Shown here in pieces: positions 17,682 to 26,876 of a DNA stretch of 64,000 bases. The notes beneath the pieces are model-generated. The model was not told where the DNA came from and ran no database searches. It saw nothing but the letters and a program-made list of their open reading frames with translations. A program made the translations under genes and the position numbers. How positions within the stretch are numbered: the first letter of the stretch is position 1; each line of letters opens with the position of its first letter. This stretch comes from JBFLXR01 sp040757065 (lineage in GTDB: Bacteria > Pseudomonadota > Gammaproteobacteria > Burkholderiales > Gallionellaceae), in contig JBFLXR010000004.1 of NCBI GenBank assembly GCA_040757065.1, positions 1 through 64,000 on the forward strand. Direction: 5' to 3'.

Positions 17682-19248
17682 TGGACTTGGTGATATACCA
17701 TTGCTGTGCGATCGACAGCAGATTATTCACAATGGAATACAACACCAGCCCGGCTGGGAAGAAGAAGAACACCACGCTGAATACGATCGGCATGATTTGC
17801 ATGACCTTGGCCTGCATGGGGTCCGGTGGTGTCGGGTTCAAGCGCGTTTGCACAATCATGCTCAGACCCATAATCAGCGGCAGCACATAGTACGGATCGG
17901 CTGCCGACAGGTCGGAAATCCAGCCGAAGAACGGCGCATGGCGCATTTCCACGCTCGACAGAATGGCCCAGTACAACGCAATAAACACCGGAATCTGAAT
18001 CAGCACGGGCAAACAGCCGCCCAGCGGATTGATTTTCTCGGTCTTGTACAACTCCATCATTTCTTTGTGCAGACGTTCGCGGTCGTCGCCGTACAGCTTT
18101 TTGATCTTTTCCATCTTCGGCGCAGCGGAACGCATTTTCGCCATCGAACGGTAGCTGGCTGCCGATAGCGGGAAGAACGCCAGTTTAATCAGAATGGTCA
18201 ATACTATGACTGCCACGCCCCAGTTATGCACAATACCTTGCAGGATGGTCAGCAACCAGAACAACGGGGTCGCAATCACGGTGACCCAGCCGTAGTCGAC
18301 GGTCAACCCTAAACCCGGTGCAACTTCGTCCAGCTTGGATTGTGCAGGGCCGCTGTACAATTGATTCGAAAAACTGATTTTCTGGCCGGGCTGAATGGTA
18401 CCCAAAGCAGAGATCAGCCCGACGGAATACAAGTTATTGCCCAAGTTCTTGGTAAAATATTCACGTGGCGTTTTTTGCTTCGGCAACCATGCAGAAACAA
18501 AATAATGCTGCAGCATGCCCGCCCAGCCATTGTCGGCATTCTTGATGAACTTCGCTTTATTCTTCTCGATATCAGAGAATTCGACCTTCTGGAATTTCTC
18601 CTGCTCGGTGTAAACCGCCGGTCCGGTATAGGTCGGTACAAACTTCATATCGGTATCCGGTTGGGAATTGTCGCGCACTAACTGGAAGTACACCGATGGT
18701 GAAAGCGGCGTTGCCCCGATATTCTCTACCTCGTAGCCAATATCGATCAGATAACTCCCGCGATGGAAGGTATACAGTTTGCTGACTTTGGCGAAAGGCA
18801 TGTCCGAAGTCAGTTTGACCGTTACACTGTCCTTACCCTCTTCCAACGTGTAGCTGGTTTGTTCCGCGGTAAACCCGCTGTTGTGGGTCGGCAAATCGTT
18901 GCCGAGCAAGCCGGTTTGCGCCACATAAACATGGCTGCCGTTTTCTTCCAACAGGACGAAAGGTTTGTTTTTGTCTTTGGCGTCGTGATGCTGCAGCAGC
19001 TCAACGCGGCGCAGATCACCGCCGGCTGTGCTGATTTCGGCAGCAAAAATATCGGTTTTGACGGAAACCGCATCAGCCTTCTTTAATCCCTCGAATTTTG
19101 GGGATTGTCCGGCTGCAGCTACCGGTTGCCCCGGTTGTTGAGCCGCGGCTTGTACAGGCGCCGGATGCTTATGGCGTTGCCAGCCATCCCAGACCATTAA
19201 GATCGAGAACGAAAAAACCAGAAATAAGAACAGGCGTCTAGAATCCAT
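17653..19248 (-). CDS. yidC: Membrane protein insertase YidC (Oxa1 family)
   Basis: 531 residues. N-terminal membrane anchor (RRLFLFLVFSFSILMVW), a large periplasmic domain (about 60-320) and the C-terminal Oxa1 core with five membrane segments from about 325. Inserts proteins such as the Fo c subunit encoded nearby. It follows yidD; the 3' end overlaps the mnmE start region. Confidence 0.98.
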   Translation of the reverse strand: MDSRRLFLFLVFSFSILMVWDGWQRHKHPAPVQAAAQQPGQPVAAAGQSPKFEGLKKADAVSVKTDIFAAEISTAGGDLRRVELLQHHDAKDKNKPFVLLEENGSHVYVAQTGLLGNDLPTHNSGFTAEQTSYTLEEGKDSVTVKLTSDMPFAKVSKLYTFHRGSYLIDIGYEVENIGATPLSPSVYFQLVRDNSQPDTDMKFVPTYTGPAVYTEQEKFQKVEFSDIEKNKAKFIKNADNGWAGMLQHYFVSAWLPKQKTPREYFTKNLGNNLYSVGLISALGTIQPGQKISFSNQLYSGPAQSKLDEVAPGLGLTVDYGWVTVIATPLFWLLTILQGIVHNWGVAVIVLTILIKLAFFPLSAASYRSMAKMRSAAPKMEKIKKLYGDDRERLHKEMMELYKTEKINPLGGCLPVLIQIPVFIALYWAILSSVEMRHAPFFGWISDLSAADPYYVLPLIMGLSMIVQTRLNPTPPDPMQAKVMQIMPIVFSVVFFFFPAGLVLYSIVNNLLSIAQQWYITKSIETAPKGAA

Positions 19249-19266
19249 CTTGCTATCAATATCCGA

Positions 19267-19479
19267 TTAGGGAAGCGGGTCGTAACCGCCGGGGTTCCAG
19301 GGATTGCAACGTGCAATCCGCTTTACGCTCAGCCAGCCGCCCTTGATTAAACCAAAACGGGAAAAGGCTTCGCAAGCGTAATGCGAACAGGTCGGTGTAA
19401 ACCGGCACGTTGGCGGCAACAGTGGGCTGATCAGGTATTGATACAGCCGGATGAGTTTGATCGGTATTTGCCGGATCAT
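19267..19479 (-). CDS. yidD: Membrane protein insertion efficiency factor YidD
   Basis: 70 residues. Family pattern is clear: LIRLYQYLISPLLPPTCRFTPTCS and CNPWNPGGYDPLP, with the conserved Cys residues. Start overlaps the rnpA stop by 4 bp. Works with YidC, whose gene follows. Confidence 0.96.
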   Translation of the reverse strand: MIRQIPIKLIRLYQYLISPLLPPTCRFTPTCSHYACEAFSRFGLIKGGWLSVKRIARCNPWNPGGYDPLP

Positions 19480-19826
19480 TTTGCTAACGTATCCAACAAT
19501 TTGTCCAGCGCAGCCCGCCCTTCCGGTAGTGTTTCCCGGTACAGCGGACGGCGTAGCCGAACAACGATATCCATCCCGCCTATACCGGAAAACTGGTGCC
19601 TGAAGCTTTCGCGAATCATGCGTTTTACCCGATTTCGCTGCACAGCCCGGGGCAACAAGCGCTTACTGACGATCATTCCGAGCCGGGAAATTTCCAGCCG
19701 GTTTTCTCGTTTATACACGGCAAGCCATTGATTCGCCGTGTATCTGCCTTTCAAAAGTTTTTCAAACTCCACTTTTCCCCGCAAGCGCCGGGAAAAGGGC
19801 AAAGAAAAATCTTCGTTAGACGGCAA
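19476..19826 (-). CDS. rnpA: Ribonuclease P protein component
   Basis: 116 residues from a TTG inside the end of rpmH; a second TTG at 19802 (MPFSRRLRGKVEF) is equally plausible. The signature RNRVKRMIRESFR and GMIVSKRLLPRAV are present. It binds the RNase P RNA to mature tRNA 5' ends. Overlap with rpmH is usual for this gene pair. Confidence 0.95.
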   Translation of the reverse strand: MPSNEDFSLPFSRRLRGKVEFEKLLKGRYTANQWLAVYKRENRLEISRLGMIVSKRLLPRAVQRNRVKRMIRESFRHQFSGIGGMDIVVRLRRPLYRETLPEGRAALDKLLDTLAK

Positions 19827-19950
19827 GACGAGTACGGCCCTTGGAACGGCGTGCCTTCAGCACTGCACGGCCACCCTTAGTTTTCATGCGAACCAGAAAA
19901 CCGTGGGTACGCTTTCTTTTCGTGACGGAAGGTTGATATGTGCGCTTCAT
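19816..19950 (-). CDS. rpmH: Large ribosomal subunit protein L34
   Basis: 44 residues: starts MKRTYQPSVTKRKRTHGF, contains MKTKGGRAVLKARRSKGR and ends RTRLAV, full length and highly basic. It is the first gene of the minus-strand rpmH-rnpA-yidD-yidC-mnmE group and diverges from dnaA. Confidence 0.98.
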   Translation of the reverse strand: MKRTYQPSVTKRKRTHGFLVRMKTKGGRAVLKARRSKGRTRLAV

Positions 19951-20027
19951 TTAATAGCTCCTTGTATTTGTTACCAAACCAGTAATTACAATATGAAAGC
20001 GGCAATAAGTCAAGAATAATTAGCATC

Positions 20028-20036
20028 TGTGGATAA
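20028..20036 (-). promoter_or_regulatory. DnaA box upstream of dnaA
   Basis: TGTGGATAA is the exact complement of the DnaA box TTATCCACA. It lies 47 bp upstream of the dnaA ATG, between the divergent rpmH and dnaA genes, and could mediate autoregulation. A TACAAT at 20051-20056 is a possible dnaA -10. Confidence 0.75.
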
Positions 20037-20082
20037 CTTCGCGCATGATGTACAATACTCGGATCGATATCGAGCAACCAAC

Positions 20083-21438
20083 ATGTCAGCGAAATTATTC
20101 TGGGAACATTGCCTCTCCTCCTTTAAGGAGTCGTTGCCTGCGCAACAGTTCAATTCCTGGATTAAACCGCTGAATTTCGAAATGGACGACGAGAAAATCG
20201 TCCTGTCTGCACCGAATGCGTTTACTCTGAAACTGGTACAGGAACGTTTTCTGCCCGAAATCACTGAACTGGCAGGAAATTTTTTGCAGTCCGCGCCGGT
20301 AATCGAGCTAAAAGTCGAAAAGCTTAAAAAATCCGAGCAGAAAGCCGTCAAAGAACCCGGTACCTCAGTGCCTAGCGAACCGGAAGCACCTGCAGCGGCC
20401 GCCAAGCTTACCCGCGGTCATTCCAAACTAAACCCGGCGCTTTCCTTCGAAAATTTTGTAACCGGCAAAGCTAACCAGCTGGCGCATGCCGCCGCCATAC
20501 AAGTGGCCGATTCGCTGGGCTCGATCTATAACCCGCTTTTCGTCTATGGCGGGGTCGGCCTCGGCAAAACCCACTTGCTGCAGGCCATCGGCAACCATGT
20601 GCAGCAACAGAACCCTAAAGCCAAAATCTGCTACGTGCACGCTACCAATTACGTTTCCGATCTGGTGCGCGCGGTGCAGACTAAGCAGTTCGACCAGTTC
20701 AAACAGTTCTACAATTCGCTGGATTTGCTGCTAATCGACGACATTCAGTTTATCGCCGATAAGCCCGGTACGCAGCAGGAATTCTTTTATACGCTGAACA
20801 CACTCACGGAAGCGCACAAACAAGTCGTCATTACGTGCGATACCTTCCCGAAAGAGATTCATGGCATGGAACCGCGGCTGACTTCTCGCTTCAGCTGGGG
20901 CCTGACCGTTGCAATCGATCCGCCGAATATCGAGATCCGTGTGGCAATTCTGCTGCAAAAAGCGCAGCGCTCTGCGATTACGCTGGACGACACCGTGGCT
21001 TTTTTCATTGCCAAACATGTTCGCTCCAATATCCGCGAACTGGAAGGCGCATTAAAGCGAGTCGATGCTTACTCGCGCTTCCATAAGCGCCCGATTACTG
21101 TTGAGCTGGCAAAAGAAGCATTGAAAGATTTGCTGGCCGCGCAAAACAAGCAAATCTCGATTGAAAACATCCAAAAGACGGTGGCCGACTACTACCGGAT
21201 TAAACCGATCGATTTGCTGTCGAAGAAACGGACGCGAGCGATAGCCCGCCCGCGTCAAATTGCCATGAGTCTGGCACGTGAACTGACGCAACTCAGTTTA
21301 CCCGAGATTGGCGCCGCCTTCGGAGGGCGCGATCACACAACGGTCTTGCATGCTTGTAAAACCGTTGAAGAATTAAAAAATCTGGAACAGGCCATCGGGG
21401 CGGATTTCAATGCCCTGATTCAGATTTTAAGAAGCTGA
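20083..21438 (+). CDS. dnaA: Chromosomal replication initiator protein DnaA
   Basis: 451 residues from the ATG at 20083 (MSAKLFWEHCLSSFKE), which gives the standard domain I start. Walker A GGVGLGKT at 156-163, Walker B LLLIDDIQF, and the C-terminal DnaA-box-binding signature GGRDHTTVLHA. The linker (about 85-115) is short and Pro/Ala-rich. DnaA boxes flank the gene. Confidence 0.99.
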   Translation: MSAKLFWEHCLSSFKESLPAQQFNSWIKPLNFEMDDEKIVLSAPNAFTLKLVQERFLPEITELAGNFLQSAPVIELKVEKLKKSEQKAVKEPGTSVPSEPEAPAAAAKLTRGHSKLNPALSFENFVTGKANQLAHAAAIQVADSLGSIYNPLFVYGGVGLGKTHLLQAIGNHVQQQNPKAKICYVHATNYVSDLVRAVQTKQFDQFKQFYNSLDLLLIDDIQFIADKPGTQQEFFYTLNTLTEAHKQVVITCDTFPKEIHGMEPRLTSRFSWGLTVAIDPPNIEIRVAILLQKAQRSAITLDDTVAFFIAKHVRSNIRELEGALKRVDAYSRFHKRPITVELAKEALKDLLAAQNKQISIENIQKTVADYYRIKPIDLLSKKRTRAIARPRQIAMSLARELTQLSLPEIGAAFGGRDHTTVLHACKTVEELKNLEQAIGADFNALIQILRS

Positions 21439-21628
21439 CCGGAAGCTGTTTGCGCTTTGTGGATAACTGCTTATACACAGGAAAGTGTAAAATTTATCCA
21501 CAAGTTATTCAGTCGGTATAATGCTTTTTTCCACAGGGAAAAAATCGTTTAGCGGATTGTTTTTAAATAAAAAATCGAATTATTCACTTTATTCGTTAAC
21601 CTTATTATTGTAGTTAGGGTAAATAAAA
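21439..21628. other. Probable replication origin (oriC) between dnaA and dnaN
   Basis: Perfect DnaA boxes lie at 21458-21466 (minus orientation) and 21494-21502 (TTATCCACA), with one-mismatch versions at 21471-21479 (TTATACACA) and 21527-21535 (TTTTCCACA). From 21541 the sequence is very AT-rich (for example TTTTTAAATAAAAAATCG), as expected of a DNA-unwinding element. Gene context, box clustering and two nearby parS sites agree. Confidence 0.85.
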
Positions 21629-22735
21629 ATGTTTATTGAGAACATCGAAAAGAATGCCTTACTCAAACCGCTTCAATCGGTTATCGGCGTAGTTGAACGA
21701 AAACAGCCTCTGCCGATCTTATCGAATGTATTGATCGAGAAAAACGAAGCAGGCATGCGTTTTGTTACCACCGATCTGGAAATCCAGATCGCGACGCAGT
21801 TCGATAGTGAAAACAGTTTAGGCGACCAAAGCGCAATTACGGTTTCCGCCAAAAAATTTCAGGAAATCCTGCGCGTGCTGCCGGATAACAACAGCGTCAA
21901 TTTGGATTTGCAAGAAAACAAGCTGTTCATTAAGTCCAACCGGAGCCGCTTCAGCCTGCAAACATTGCCGGCTGCCGACTTTCCTAAGATTACGGAGCAA
22001 GCAACTTACGGCTGTGAATTGACGTTGCCGCAAAACGTTTTCCGTAAACTGTTGGGTGCGGTTCAATATGCGATGGCACAGCAAGATATCCGTTATTACC
22101 TGAACGGCGTTTTGCTGGTAATCGAAAGCAACTTAATCAAGATGGTGGCAACCGACGGTCATCGGCTGGCCTATGCCAGCGCGGCGCTGAGCAATAGTTA
22201 CAACAAGAATGAAGTAATTTTGCCGCGTAAAACGGTTGTCGAGTTATTCAAGTTGGTCGGTGACACTGACGAATCCATGACTTTGAAACTGGCGGAGAAA
22301 CAAGTTCAGGTGACAGTCGGCGGCACAGTACTGACATCCAAAGTCGTGGACGGTAAATTTCCCGACTACAATAAAGTGATTCCGAAATATACCAATCACT
22401 TGCCGATACAACGGGATACGATTCTGCAAGCATTGCAGCGTGCAGCCATTTTGTCGAACGAGAAGCATCGTGGGGTACGACTGGTGCTGACAGAAAAGAA
22501 TCTGCGCATCATCAGCAACAACAGCGAGCAAGAGGAAGCGCAAGAAGACATCGAAACCGATTACCATGCCAATGCGCTGGATATCGGTTTTAACGTGAAT
22601 TATCTGTTGGATGGATTGCAAAACATTGCTTCGGATACCGTGGTGTTCTCTTTCGGCGATCCGAACAGTAGCGTACTGCTGACGGTTCCCGATAATGACC
22701 AGTTTAAATATGTTGTGATGCCGATGCGCATTTGA
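21629..22735 (+). CDS. dnaN: DNA polymerase III sliding clamp (beta subunit)
   Basis: 368 residues, the standard length for three clamp domains. Typical segments include PLQSVIGVVERKQPLPILSN at the N-terminus and the C-terminal PDNDQFKYVVMPMRI. It tethers Pol III to DNA. Located between oriC and gyrB. Confidence 0.99.
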   Translation: MFIENIEKNALLKPLQSVIGVVERKQPLPILSNVLIEKNEAGMRFVTTDLEIQIATQFDSENSLGDQSAITVSAKKFQEILRVLPDNNSVNLDLQENKLFIKSNRSRFSLQTLPAADFPKITEQATYGCELTLPQNVFRKLLGAVQYAMAQQDIRYYLNGVLLVIESNLIKMVATDGHRLAYASAALSNSYNKNEVILPRKTVVELFKLVGDTDESMTLKLAEKQVQVTVGGTVLTSKVVDGKFPDYNKVIPKYTNHLPIQRDTILQALQRAAILSNEKHRGVRLVLTEKNLRIISNNSEQEEAQEDIETDYHANALDIGFNVNYLLDGLQNIASDTVVFSFGDPNSSVLLTVPDNDQFKYVVMPMRI

Positions 22736-22759
22736 TGGATTTTAATAAACGAATTTTGA

Positions 22760-22775
22760 TGTTTCACGTGAAACA
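22760..22775. promoter_or_regulatory. parS site (ParB-binding), dnaN-gyrB gap
   Basis: TGTTTCACGTGAAACA is a perfect 16-bp palindrome identical to the proteobacterial parS consensus. It fills most of the short gap between dnaN and gyrB. Confidence 0.96.
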
Positions 22776-22788
22776 ATAGAAAGCAGCC

Positions 22789-25170
22789 ATGAGTGAATAT
22801 AATTCCACCAGCATTAAAGTATTGAAAGGTTTGGAAGCGGTCCGTAAGCGTCCCGGCATGTATATCGGCGACACCAACGACGGTACCGGACTTCACCACA
22901 TGGTGTTCGAAGCGGTCGATAACTCGGTCGACGAGGCATTGGCCGGTCATTGCGATGAAATTATCGTCAAAATTCATCTGGATAATTCCATCAGTGTGAT
23001 CGATAACGGGCGCGGTATTCCGACAGACATTCATCCGGAAGAAAACCGATCCGCTGCCGAAGTGATCATGACAGTGCTACATGCAGGCGGTAAATTCGAT
23101 AGCAACACTTACAAAGTGTCCGGCGGTTTGCACGGTGTGGGCGTCTCGGTGGTGAATGCACTTTCCGAATGGCTGCGTCTGACTATTCGCCGCGAAGGAA
23201 AAGTTCATTTCATGGAATTCCGCCACGGCGACGCAGTGGAACCCCTGAAAGTGATTGGCACGACCGATAAGCGCGGTACCGAAGTACACTTCCTGCCCAG
23301 TACCGAAACGTTCGGCACAGTCGAATTCCATTTCGATATTCTGGCCAAGCGCCTGCGCGAACTCTCCTTCCTGAATAACGGCGTCAAAATTTCTTTGATC
23401 GACGAGCGCAATAACAAGGAAGAAAACTTTGCATTCAGCGGCGGTATCAAGGGTTTCGTCGAATACATGAACCGCAACAAATCGGTGTTGCATCCGAACA
23501 TCGTTTACGGCGTGCTGGAAAAAGACGGCATTACCGCTGAAATTTCGATGCAATGGAACGACTCCTATCAGGAAAACGTGCAGTGCTTCACCAATAACAT
23601 TCCGCAGCGCGACGGCGGCACCCACCTTACCGCCCTGCGCGCAGCTATGACCCGCACGCTGAACCAGTACATCGAAGCGGAAGAAATCGCCAAAAAACAA
23701 AAGGTAGAAACCACCGGCGACGACATGCGCGAAGGTTTAACCGCCGTGCTGTCGGTCAAATTGCCCGACCCGAAATTTTCCTCGCAAACCAAAGATAAAT
23801 TGGTTTCCTCGGAAATTCGTCCGATCGTGGAAGAGCTGGTCAACGAAAAACTGATGGAATTTTTGCTGGAAAAACCCAGCGACGCCAAAATCATCGTCGG
23901 GAAAATTGTTGAGGCTGCCCGCGCCCGCGAAGCGGCTCGCAAAGCCCGCGAACTGACCCGCCGCAAAGGTGTGCTGGACGGCATGGGTCTGCCGGGTAAA
24001 CTGGCCGACTGCCAGGAAAAAGACCCTGCCCTTTCCGAACTGTATCTGGTGGAGGGTGACTCTGCGGGCGGTTCTGCGAAACAAGGCCGCGACCGCAAAT
24101 TTCAGGCCATCTTACCGTTGAAAGGTAAGATCCTGAACGTCGAACGTGCTCGTTTTGAAAAACTGATTGCCTCGCAAGAAATCGCCACCCTGATTACGGC
24201 CATGGGTACCGGCATCGGCAAAGACGAATACAATGCCGATAAACTGCGCTACCACCGCATCATCATCATGACCGACGCGGACGTGGACGGTTCGCACATC
24301 CGCACCCTGCTGCTCACCTTCTTTTACCGCCAAATGCCGGAACTGGTCGAGCGCGGGCATATCTATATTGCCCAACCGCCGCTGTACAAAGTCAAACAAG
24401 GCCGCGACGAGCGTTACCTGAAAGACGATCACGAACTGAAAAACTACATGCTGCGTTCCGCGTTGGGGAATGCCGAACTGTACCCGGCTGAAAACGAACC
24501 GGCGCTGCAAGCAGAAACGCTGGAAAATCTGGCAAAAGAATATTTCCTTGCCGAAGCCGTTATCGACCGTCTAGGCCGCATTATTTGCCCGGACGTGCTG
24601 CACGCCCTGCTGAAAGTACATCCGATTCAACTCGGCGACGCCAGCCAGGCGGAAGCCTCGGCGCGTAACTTACAGCAAGAGTGCGCGGCCAACATCCGCA
24701 TAACAGTTGACCGCCACCCAGAAACCGAAGAATACCGCCTCAAGATCGAGAAAGACCACCACGGCAATTTCTCGACCAGCTATATCGAGCGCACCTTCTT
24801 GCAAAGCGGCGATTACGCGCAAATCCTTAAAACTGCACAAACGCTTGCCGGATTACTCCGCCCGGGCGCTTATGCCAAACGCGGCGAACAGCGCCAGCCA
24901 GTCGAAACCTTCAAACAAGCTGTGGAATGGATGCTTTCAGAAGCAAAACGCGGCGTCGGCATCCAGCGCTATAAAGGTTTGGGCGAAATGAACCCCGAGC
25001 AACTGTGGGAAACCACCATGGACGCAAAAAACCGCCGCTTGCTACGCGTACAGATCGAAGACGCCATCGCTGCCGACGAAATATTCACCACCCTGATGGG
25101 CGACATCGTCGAACCGCGCCGCGCCTTCATCGAACAAAATGCACTGGGAGCAAAGAATCTGGACGTATAA
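22789..25170 (+). CDS. gyrB: DNA gyrase subunit B
   Basis: 793 residues. GHKL ATPase domain (EAVDNSVDEALAGH, DNGRGIPTDIH, GGLHGVGVSVVNALS), transducer, TOPRIM with EGDSAGGSAKQGRD and DADVDG, and the C-terminal GIQRYKGLGEMNPEQLW. Introduces negative supercoils with GyrA (not in this window). A rho-independent terminator follows. Confidence 0.99.
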   Translation: MSEYNSTSIKVLKGLEAVRKRPGMYIGDTNDGTGLHHMVFEAVDNSVDEALAGHCDEIIVKIHLDNSISVIDNGRGIPTDIHPEENRSAAEVIMTVLHAGGKFDSNTYKVSGGLHGVGVSVVNALSEWLRLTIRREGKVHFMEFRHGDAVEPLKVIGTTDKRGTEVHFLPSTETFGTVEFHFDILAKRLRELSFLNNGVKISLIDERNNKEENFAFSGGIKGFVEYMNRNKSVLHPNIVYGVLEKDGITAEISMQWNDSYQENVQCFTNNIPQRDGGTHLTALRAAMTRTLNQYIEAEEIAKKQKVETTGDDMREGLTAVLSVKLPDPKFSSQTKDKLVSSEIRPIVEELVNEKLMEFLLEKPSDAKIIVGKIVEAARAREAARKARELTRRKGVLDGMGLPGKLADCQEKDPALSELYLVEGDSAGGSAKQGRDRKFQAILPLKGKILNVERARFEKLIASQEIATLITAMGTGIGKDEYNADKLRYHRIIIMTDADVDGSHIRTLLLTFFYRQMPELVERGHIYIAQPPLYKVKQGRDERYLKDDHELKNYMLRSALGNAELYPAENEPALQAETLENLAKEYFLAEAVIDRLGRIICPDVLHALLKVHPIQLGDASQAEASARNLQQECAANIRITVDRHPETEEYRLKIEKDHHGNFSTSYIERTFLQSGDYAQILKTAQTLAGLLRPGAYAKRGEQRQPVETFKQAVEWMLSEAKRGVGIQRYKGLGEMNPEQLWETTMDAKNRRLLRVQIEDAIAADEIFTTLMGDIVEPRRAFIEQNALGAKNLDV

Positions 25171-25218
25171 GTTTACGTTTTTGTAGATCCGCAGAAAAGA
25201 CGAAACTTTTTCTTGTAA

Positions 25219-25248
25219 AAAGCCGCCGCTACCTTAAGGCGGCTTTAT
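25219..25248 (+). terminator. Rho-independent terminator of gyrB
   Basis: AAAGCCGCC (25219-25227) pairs with GGCGGCTTT (25238-25246), followed by TATTA. It lies about 50 bp after the gyrB stop. Confidence 0.8.
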
Positions 25249-25559
25249 TACGGATTACAAAGATTCAATTTTATGGTCGAGGTGGTCAGCATCAACAAAT
25301 AGATAGGTACGCTTTCACATCTTTCCTGTCAGCATCATTCATCGAGACCAAGATAGGTACTATATATTTCTGTCTATATACTCATGCATGATGGTGAGGT
25401 TGAATGCGCCACGAAAGCTGGGTTTATATTGATAATTTGATAATGAGACGTAAAAATTCGCATATACTCAATATTCATGAGGACAGACAGGAATGATGTC
25501 TATCTTTATAGTATAAATGTGCAGATCAATTGGTCACTACAATGATAGTTAAAGGATAT
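25249..25559. other. AT-rich intergenic stretch, no gene recognised
   Basis: Clearly richer in A+T than the flanking housekeeping DNA. It holds a short repeated word (AGATAGGTAC at about 25302 and 25344) and many stop codons in all frames. Nothing else is recognised except the ribosome site of the next gene (AAAGGA at the 3' end). Confidence 0.6.
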
Positions 25560-26192
25560 ATGAAACTTTTTGTAGCTATTACTGTTGTCATTGCTTTCTG
25601 CTCTGGGTGTGCCAATAATGAACCTCTTCACGAGGCTGCAACAACGTTTCCTGAGCCAACACACAAGCACCTTTCACAACTGCCTTTCCAAACACTCTCG
25701 AAAGGCACTGCGAAACTAGAAGAGATAACAACGCAAACTCCCGCCTTTGCATTTGAAGAAGGCACCAGCTATTTCAAGGCATACAGCTTGCCACCACCAG
25801 CCGAAAGAAAGATCGTCTACCTTACAACCTTCATAGTTGGTGCCATGTGGATGCCATCAGCGTTTGTCTTCTATCCGAATTTCACGTTCTTGGACGAATC
25901 ATTTTCTGCCATCCTTCGAGTCGATCCAAAATTGACCTACAAGAATAATTTTTGGAATACAGAACGTTCAGGCTGGTCAACTGAAGTTGAAATTCCTAAT
26001 CGTGCGCGCTACCTAATTGTCCATAGCCCAGCATCAAAGCGGGGCGGACGGTTATACTACAAAGATAACTCATACACACCCACAGGAACTGTTGTCCCTC
26101 TAACGCAAGGTGCGCTCTATATTCCTGGCAACTGGTGGGACATATATCTTCCGGCTGCAATGGCTGGGAGGTTTCAAATTGAGCTGCAATAG
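25560..26192 (+). CDS. Putative lipoprotein, weakly MalM-like
   Basis: 210 residues from the ATG at 25560, chosen because AAAGGA stands just upstream; a longer in-frame version would start at 25530. The N-terminus MKLFVAITVVIAFCSGC is a lipoprotein signal with a Cys at residue 17 (lipobox CSGC, with an unusual Cys at -3). The body has a QLPFQTLSKGTAKLEEI...FKAYSLPPP pattern and beta-rich segments that remind me of the periplasmic MalM family, but no maltose gene is near and I would not assign a function. Codon use is AT-richer than its neighbours, which suggests transfer. Single-gene unit. Confidence 0.75.
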   Translation: MKLFVAITVVIAFCSGCANNEPLHEAATTFPEPTHKHLSQLPFQTLSKGTAKLEEITTQTPAFAFEEGTSYFKAYSLPPPAERKIVYLTTFIVGAMWMPSAFVFYPNFTFLDESFSAILRVDPKLTYKNNFWNTERSGWSTEVEIPNRARYLIVHSPASKRGGRLYYKDNSYTPTGTVVPLTQGALYIPGNWWDIYLPAAMAGRFQIELQ

Positions 26193-26876
26193 CCTTACCT
26201 CTAACACTACATTCAAGAGTAAGTTCTGACTATCAGCAACGCGCTCACCCCTTAGTTCCAAGTTGAGCGCCGGATGCTGCCCAGATAGCTGTCGCTACTT
26301 AGGATACTGTAGAAGACAGCTATGGCCGAATAGTTGACCAATCAGAACAGCAAGCTTAGCATTTCGAAAACAAATTTGATCCGGTACCCTTCTCGGAAAC
26401 GGAAACCCCCTTAATCTCATTTAAAAGCGATTTGGTGGCACACGGGAATAAATTGACCCGATGGGTCGACCCAAGTCGAAAAGTGGCTTAAATCGAATTC
26501 TGAAGGGTCGATTTTTTGGGTTTCAATTTAAACTCGATCGGTTGAGAGACATTAAGGCGAGGTCATGAAAGTTAAATGCATGGTCCATGTCGGCACCGCG
26601 GTGAATGGGCTGGTCGCGTTAATCTTGCGTAAAAGTCGCTTCATACTCGCTGGGGTGTACCCCGGTTTCTGTTTTACCTGCCCACGGAAATGTAAATAAT
26701 GTAAATTTACCTTGCTATTATTTCAAATAGCGTGGATAGTGCAGGTCAGCGATTTTCAAGTTCTGTCTTAGCGGTTCGGTTCTGTATCCTTCGCGGTATT
26801 TCCCTTGATTGTTTTGCCGTCTTGATTTTCGTCTTTTTTAGGGGTTTATCCCTTTGATTATTTGGAGATTCAAGAT
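26193..26876. other. 684-bp gene-free region with inverted repeats and the long csp leader
   Basis: No credible coding frame. An ATAGCTGTC / GACAGCTAT inverted repeat (26285-26293 with 26315-26323) and a GGGTCGACCC palindrome near 26465 are visible. The last ~180 bp before 26877 are T-rich and probably form the long 5' leader usual for cold-shock mRNAs; GTAAATTTAC near 26701 is a small palindrome. The origin of the left part is unknown. Confidence 0.55.
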
